From assembly GCA_963969365.1 (NCBI GenBank), contig OZ017748.1, forward strand, positions 3,035,001 to 3,099,000: a stretch of 64,000 nucleotides of DNA, given 5' to 3'. Source of the DNA: Asterochloris sp. CNOR1 (taxonomy: Eukaryota; Chlorophyta; Trebouxiophyceae; Trebouxiales; Trebouxiaceae). The notes under the pieces were generated by a model. The model was not told the origin of the DNA and made no database searches. It saw nothing but the letters and a program-made list of their open reading frames with translations. The position numbers were made by a program, and so were the translations under genes. Of the stretch, positions 58,801 through 64,000 are shown one piece after another (the first letter of the stretch is position 1; each line of letters starts with the position of its first letter).

Positions 58801-61776
58801 AGCAGACAGGCCTATAAACTGTTGCTGAGCGCCCGAGTGAGTTCCACAGAGGAGGCAGCATAGCACTCTGCGGAGCAGGTGACACACAAATACAATTAAA
58901 AACAAATCACAGCTCAAAGCTCCGTGGACCCCCATTCACAGCTCACAGCTCAGATGAGCCGCTTGGGAACAGAGCTTTTCCCTTCACCAGCCAACTTGAT
59001 TGGGCAATGCCTCTCCTGACACCACCAGCTCTACACACGCTTTCTTCCCACACTTACTGGTGCACAATCCATAAAAGCGTCCCTGCCGCGCTCACCAGCT
59101 GGGTGTGGACGCGGACCGCCCCTGACACCATGTGGCTCTCTCACATGACAGCAATGGGCAAGACAAAGCCTTCACAGCTTGAGTGGAAGCAGAGACCTTG
59201 CCAGCCACCCAAAGGCTGGAGACACAGCAGCACAGATGTTCCAATGAACTGCTTCCCCTCTCACCAGCTGGGTGAAGAAGTATGCAGCCTCAGAGACCAT
59301 GCGGCTCTGCATCCTGAAGCGCGTAATGTACTCCAGATTGCTGGCAAGCTGGGGAGGGTTAGCATGGATGACTACATAGATCAGGACGGGCAGAAAGTCA
59401 TCAGCACCTACAGCTCAAGGGAGTAGGATCCTGAAAGCCCGTGACAGGACAGGTGCAAAGGAGCATATCAGCGACCACTGCAGCAGGAGTAGGAGACTTC
59501 GAGCACAGGGATGCATGTGCAGATCATCAGGCACCTGCAGGATGTGATCAGCAATTGCAGCACAACAGAGTGGGGTCATTGGGCGCATCTGTGTGACAGC
59601 ACACCCCCAGTGACACCGCACATTGCATGGCTTTAATCCTGCAAGCTGCTCAGGGCTGCTCTGAGGCCACAGCATGGCCGGTGCTGCAGCCTTGGAGGTC
59701 AGACAGAGGGCTGTCAAGCAGCCAGGCGTCAAGCAGCAGCACCCACCTCTACCGCCTGATCCCCGCTGGCTGGCAGCCTGGAGTAGGTTGGTGACCACTC
59801 GACAGCAATTGAGAATGCACACCAACTTGTCCCGGGGTGCCTGCAGAGATCAGAACTACTGGCATTACAGAGCTGCTCAATGTCTTGACTCAGGCTCAGC
59901 AGAACCGTGGGTGCGCAGGCTGGCCTGGAAGTCCAGGGCCCAGTGAGCTGCGCAGGTGCAACCTCACAAGACTGCAAAGTCAGCAGTGATACCAGCAGGG
60001 TGTGCAGCAGCATGGCCAGGCTGCATGGACCAGCAGGGGACCCCTGGGGCATGGGCTGCTCCTCAAGGGCTCAGCCCTGTGCTGCAGAGCCACTGCTGGC
60101 CCTTTCGTGGTGCTCCAAGCCCCATCTGCCGCCCCAGGCACCAGCCCCACCTTGTAATTATTGATCTTGTGCAGCTCCTTCATGGCCATGAGCCAGGCCT
60201 GCACGCAAGGGTCACACGCAATCAGACTGCTAAAACTATGGTTGAAAGGCAGCAGCAGGCAAAGCTGCCCCCGCAGCTGCTGCAGCTTCAACACATGGAG
60301 TATTTCAAACAGCGGATGGATTGGACTCCGCACAACTAGATGCGGCATATGAAGTGTATTACCTTTTCGTCCTGGTACACAGCGGGAATGTCCAGGTGCT
60401 CTGGGCGCACAAAGCTGAGCGCAGCCATGCGCTGCCCCAGGGCCTCGTCCCTCTCCCTGTCCAGCGCCGACTGCGCGAACACCTTGCCGTGAATCTTGGT
60501 CATCAGATACTTCTCCAGGCCCTGCAGGTGGAAGGACAATGCGCGGTGTGCAGGGAGGCACAGTGCTGACAATTGGTCATCAGGTGGTGGGTACGGGCGT
60601 TGCCAGTGCATACGCTGGCTCATTGTGCACAAGTGCAGCATCCCAGGCGCACACATTGCAGCCAAGCAGGCTCTGGCAGCGTGATTGTGCAGAAGTGCAT
60701 GTCACAGATACACATGGCAGTGGCTACGGGCCAAATTGTAGCCACTCTGTTGATTCCTGGCACAACCTTGTGCCAGCAATGCAACAGCTTTGCTTGGTGG
60801 GCAGGGAGGCAGAGTGTTGCGGGGGGTCCATGCATTTTCGGCAACTGCGGTGGCATTTGCGTCAGCCTGTGTGAACCCAGACACAGACATCCAGCCTGCC
60901 ACAGCCACATGAAAGTGGGCCTGCTAATGGCACCAGTCCACAGCTGTGGGCAAGGCAGTGCACCTGCCCATATGCAGCATGCCAGCCAGGCAGTGCCTGG
61001 CTGATGAGCTGTCGCTCATAAGCCCAGTTGACACTGCTTCACGGAATAAATGGGGCACACTCGATTGATGTCCAAGATCATGATGAGCAGCACATTCAGC
61101 CCAGCAGTTAGCTCCATGGCTGCTGCAGGCAGGAGGCTTTACCTCTGTGGCCTGTGACTGGTGCTCAGTGGGGGCATTTGCCCACACAGGATGATCCCTA
61201 AATGCGCTGTCTGACTTGGCCAGAAACGCCTGCACCAGCAGACACAGCAGGAGGGGTGGTCTCCCTTCCAAGTTTCTGGCAGCTGCTGGCAGGAGGTGGT
61301 GCAGGAAAGCCGCCTTTGTGACCCCTGTTGTTACCCCCGTCACACAACCAGTGAGTTGCGAAATATGGCCTGTCAAGTGCTCCTAGCCTAAGGCGAACAG
61401 CCCTGCACAGCATTGACATCCAACAGCAGAGCTTGCCTGCACCATCTCGCTGTCCCTGTCAGGGTCCCTCGCACGGTCATCAAAGGTTTTGATAAAGCTG
61501 CAGCAGAGGGGTGCAGGTGTGCCTGAGCAGAAATCTGTACTTGGAGGTGGCTGCATAGGAGCCGGGGATCCATGCAGATTGACCGGATGTTGGCCTTGTG
61601 ACAGCCAGCAGCACACTGCTATTGTGCATGAGTCGTGTGGGCTGCATGTGCATCGTTGGGGCTTACTTCTTGATCAGGCGCACAAGGTTGGCAGCCTGTG
61701 GGTCCTTCATCCTCTCCAGAAACTCTGAAAATGACAGGGGCTGCGTCGCTTGAGCAAGCTGACTGTCATCTGCCAT
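55875..61776 (-). CDS. VPS9-domain Rab5-type GEF with long C-terminal extension
   Basis: VPS9 proteins activate Rab5 GTPases on endosomes. N-terminal exons: 61776-61667, 61497-61437, 61229-61143, 60521-60363, 60198-60151, 59840-59747, 59407-59265 and 58712-58541. They read [128 protein letters not shown] and [17 protein letters not shown], in step with Arabidopsis VPS9A throughout. The catalytic acidic residue is in DDFLPV. Later exons extend the protein: 58430-58287, one near 58060-57960, one near 57635-57487, about 57415-56823 and 56609-55875. The tail has a helix ([20 protein letters not shown]), a Gln/Ala-rich end, and a possible clathrin-box-like NLIDE. Phases around 58287-58060 do not close, so a small exon is missing there. 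One donor is GC (after 61437). Confidence 0.85.
58692..58881 (-). repeat. Triplicated acceptor and exon start in VPS9 intron
   Basis: The real acceptor and exon start (plus-strand 58692-58730, minus reading TCTGCTGCCCTGCAG then TACTCCGCTGCCTCCTTTGT) is copied at 58771-58809 (TCTGCTGCCCTGCAG then CGTTCTGCTGTGTCCTTTGT) and again, more diverged, at about 58845-58881. Periods are 79 and about 75 bp. The nearer copy keeps an intact CAG acceptor in the upstream intron. Confidence 0.75.
59088..59110 (-). repeat. Copy of VPS9 exon 7 end plus donor inside the next intron
   Basis: On the minus strand the exon ends TTCACCCAGCTG then GTGAGAGG (donor at 59264). About 168 bp into the intron the sequence reads CACACCCAGCTGGTGAGCG, sharing CACCCAGCTGGTGAG except for position one. 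The copy retains a strong GTGAGC donor. Confidence 0.6.
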
Positions 61777-62601
61777 GTTGCCTGTAAGAGGGCCTTGGCT
61801 CACATCTACTCAGAGCCTGCTGCTGGAAACCTAATGATCGACTCTGCTTGCGTCAGGCTGATCTTCAGGCGAATACACCCAGAAGTGAAATATGATTGAT
61901 CTCAGTTGAGCCCTTGCTCTGCTTCCTTCTAGTTTGAATTGAAGCTGCCTTCCAGCAGGGGCCGGTCTTCCAATTGCATCAACTGGCTCCCTGCCAATAG
62001 TCCCTCATACCCATTGCTGATGAGAACTTGTGGAGCCATCGCACTGGAGCACCATACAAGCATTCAGGCCATGCAATTAGGACACCATGACAGCATGGCT
62101 CGATAAAGAAAGCGAGAGTCTGTGAAGTATCATGAGCCGTTGCTCCATGCAAGTATGTGAATGCCTAAAGTCTGCACAGCTTGGACAACGCAGCAGGCAA
62201 GGTCTGGTCATGACGCCTTCTGGCACCAGCCTAGGTGCCTTCCAGCCTGCCACAGGATTGCCTGCCTGGGTGCCTTCCAGCCTGCCACAGGAATGCCTGC
62301 CTGTAGCAAAGCTGAGGCACTGTTGTGTCACTGCTGGTGCAGGCGTTGGCTACAGGGAAGACTGTGTTGTGGCCCAGAGCGTTGACAGCCTGGTTCAGAT
62401 CATCATGATGGTGGGTGATACTGCTGGACGAACCAGGGGGCAGGTGTGGACTCTAGTGCAGACTGCAAAAGGCTTTCTGAAGAAGCTGTATGGTGAAACA
62501 AAGCTGCAGAAGGCTTCATGCTCCAGGTGTAATTATGCATGTCATGACAATGTTGTCTCTAGAGAAGGAGAACCATACTTGTATGACTGAGATTGCCCAG
62601 C
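61777..62601. other. Intergenic region between VPS9 and ABCG genes
   Basis: About 825 bp. It should hold the VPS9 promoter and the ABCG 3' UTR. A plus-strand open frame (62132-62590) spans a direct repeat and has no family resemblance, so I do not call it a gene. Confidence 0.5.
62234..62302. repeat. Direct tandem repeat, 35-bp period, two copies
   Basis: GGTGCCTTCCAGCCTGCCAC with the following AGGATTGCCTGCCT is at 62234-62267. It recurs at 62269-62302 with a single T to A change. Confidence 0.85.
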
Positions 62602-63603
62602 TCAATGGGCCCCGTTGCTGCCTGCAGCTGCCCCCTCAGGGTCATGCATGGGCTGGTAGCGTGGCCGCTTGGCGCGCAGGACTACAAGTGTGAGCCAGTA
62701 ATTGAACAGCATGATCTTGGCCAGGCCAGTGGCACAGCCGCTGAGGGTGCTGTCTGCAAACGAAAGCCGCTCGAGCACCTGCAGATCCACAGTAGTCAGC
62801 ATGGTCCATGAGCCGACTTCAGCCGCCTGCCTGACAATGCCATCTTTGCGATACGGGGCAGGCAACTCCAGACATGCACCTCTTGACTCAATTGGGGCAA
62901 CCATGTTCTGGATGTGACGCCGCGACAACCATTGCACTGTGAACATATACATCCCAGAGCACTCTGACTGGTGCGGTGTTTCCAGTGGTGCAGAGCCCAC
63001 AATGTAGCCCCCACACCTGCTCCCCTGACTCATCTGGCCCTGCCAGCCTCTTGCCAGCCTTGGTCTCGCTCTTGAAGGTGAGCCCTGGGAACTCATTGAC
63101 ACAGAAGGCCTCAAAGGAGTGCTTGATCAGGGAAGCCTGGGGCAGCCACCTGAGCGCGCGGGGCACATTGTCAGGGTTCTGGTAGTAACCTCCGCCGGCC
63201 ACAATGAAAATAGTCATGATGGCAGGCCCAATAGCCTGCGCTGCGTCACCTGCACAGCCCCAAGGGGTAAAAGCTGTCAAAGATCAGGATGACTCCCTGA
63301 AAGGTAGCGCCATTGGCTTGAGTGAGCGCCAGCAGTGGCACTGCAGACATATACAGCAACACAGGGGCAGACGCTGACGCATGCACCCCGCTCACGAGGC
63401 AAGCATGTTCAGTCTAGTGATGGCGCTCAGGTGACCATGGCCAGAGGCTGCCTGGGACTGTTCATTGCCACATGGATGCAGCTCATGTGTCTGCAAGCCA
63501 GAATGCATGAAGCTGACCTGTTGGGGCGATGGAGCCAACCGAGAGCCCCATCGCAGAGGCAGCAAAAGACTCCAGCACGGTGATGCCCAGGAACCTGCCA
63601 AAC
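62602..63603 (-). CDS. ABCG half-transporter, C-terminal part (ABCG7-like)
   Basis: Transmembrane end of a WBC/ABCG-type ATP-binding-cassette exporter; the ATPase domain lies off the right edge. Three exons: 63603-63518, 63249-63017 and 62778-62602 (stop). They read FLGITVLESFAASAMGLSVG, AIGPAIMTIFIVAGGGYYQN, WLPQASLIKHSFEAFCVNEF then PGLTF, VLERLSFADSTLSG and MLFNYWLTLVVLRAKRPRYQ. Arabidopsis ABCG7 has the same series (GPSLMTVFIVFGGYYVN, RWIPRASLIRWAFQGLCINEF, GEQALERLSFGG, ILMFWYSATYLLL). A lumenal loop with KSETKAGKRLAGPDESGEQ sits before the last helix. The short C-terminus ends GAAAGSNGAH. Substrate cannot be inferred. Confidence 0.88.
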
Positions 63604-64000
63604 CTGCAGGCCAGGCGGGCAAATTGTGCCCATAACAGTGGTTGGAACACCAAGTCAGCACTGCAGCGACCACAGGCAGCACTCTAGCATCAAGTGCCAG
63701 GCCATACCCCTGTGCCCAACGTTGCAGCATGCGCCACAGCTTGTCTGCTTTCACCCAGTGGTTGCAACCAGGACGATGTGAAGCCACCACCCAGCTCTGC
63801 AGCAGGACCCAGCATGCAACCCCGCCACTGGCTGTCCCTGGAGATCAGCCCAGTGAGGGGGCAGGTATGCAGCCAGACTGTCACAGCTGCCAAGCTGCAC
63901 CCTCACCCTGCGCCCCCAAACGCTGCAGCGCGGCACAGCCGCCCACTGCCTCTGCATGGCATTCCATGCAGCAATGCGCAGGTGCAGAACCACTGCGACA
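63604..64000. other. Probable intron of the ABCG gene at the window edge
   Basis: No exon of the ABCG gene could be read here on the minus strand. The next upstream exon should encode the preceding transmembrane helices and is probably beyond base 64000. Confidence 0.45.

Noticed and set aside
62132-62590. 152-codon plus-strand open frame in the VPS9-ABCG gap
   Set aside because: It spans a tandem repeat, lacks recognisable motifs and sits in intergenic DNA.
1-64000. tRNA, rRNA, CRISPR array, transposon or viral insertion
   Set aside because: No cloverleaf-like gene, direct-repeat spacer array, transposase, reverse transcriptase or long terminal repeat was recognised by eye; a tRNAscan or repeat search could still find something small.

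Overview
This window is nuclear DNA from a eukaryotic green alga (chlorophyte). The evidence is dense short exons with GT-AG and some GC-AG introns, GC-rich coding sequence, a plant-type nitrate reductase, chloroplast-type NDC1 and SOUL/DUF2358 proteins, and axonemal (flagellar) genes. A trebouxiophyte-like alga is my guess; I cannot prove the lineage from one window. I built gene models by eye from protein-family resemblance, splice signals and reading-frame continuity. Where a complete model is given, exon lengths sum to a multiple of three.

Layout, left to right: (1) 65-5175 +, C-terminal 749 residues of a DNAH2-type axonemal dynein heavy chain. (2) 5268-8188 -, NDC1-like type II NAD(P)H:quinone oxidoreductase. 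(3) 9561-17686 +, complete nitrate reductase (molybdenum cofactor, cytochrome b5, FAD and NADH modules; 867 aa). (4) 19120-24745 +, a disordered LEA-like protein of unknown function. (5) 24984-27379 -, Ran GTPase. (6) about 28099-28285 +, a serine palmitoyltransferase small-subunit-like exon. (7) 28921-29803 -, CFAP144/FAM183 ciliary protein. (8) 29913-32278 +, chloroplast SOUL/DUF2358 haem-binding protein. (9) 32521-39724 +, TMEM143/DUF3754 membrane protein. (10) 41122-42147 +, FIS1. (11) 42346-43944 -, TMEM70-like mitochondrial protein. (12) 44276-55733 +, a very large low-complexity protein with coiled coils and a novel-looking LLxRAAxLL repeat. (13) 55875-61776 -, a VPS9-domain Rab GEF with a long extra tail. 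(14) 62602-63603 -, the 3' end of an ABCG half-transporter that continues off the right edge.

Genes are packed mostly as alternating convergent and divergent pairs with short gaps (92, 141, 198 and 238 bp between convergent stop codons; 109 bp between the CFAP144 and SOUL start codons). No operon logic applies. Functional themes are flagella (dynein, CFAP144), nitrate assimilation, plastid quinone/haem biology, mitochondrial biogenesis and division (FIS1, TMEM70, possibly TMEM143) and membrane traffic or nuclear transport (VPS9, Ran).

The most unusual observation is structural. Several introns contain degenerate copies of the adjoining exon edge together with its splice site, lying roughly 70-275 bp away. 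I see this in the nitrate reductase, TMEM143-like, VPS9 and LEA-like genes. It suggests that introns in this genome grow, or splice sites move, by local duplication of exon-intron junctions. No tRNA, rRNA, CRISPR or recognisable transposon was seen.
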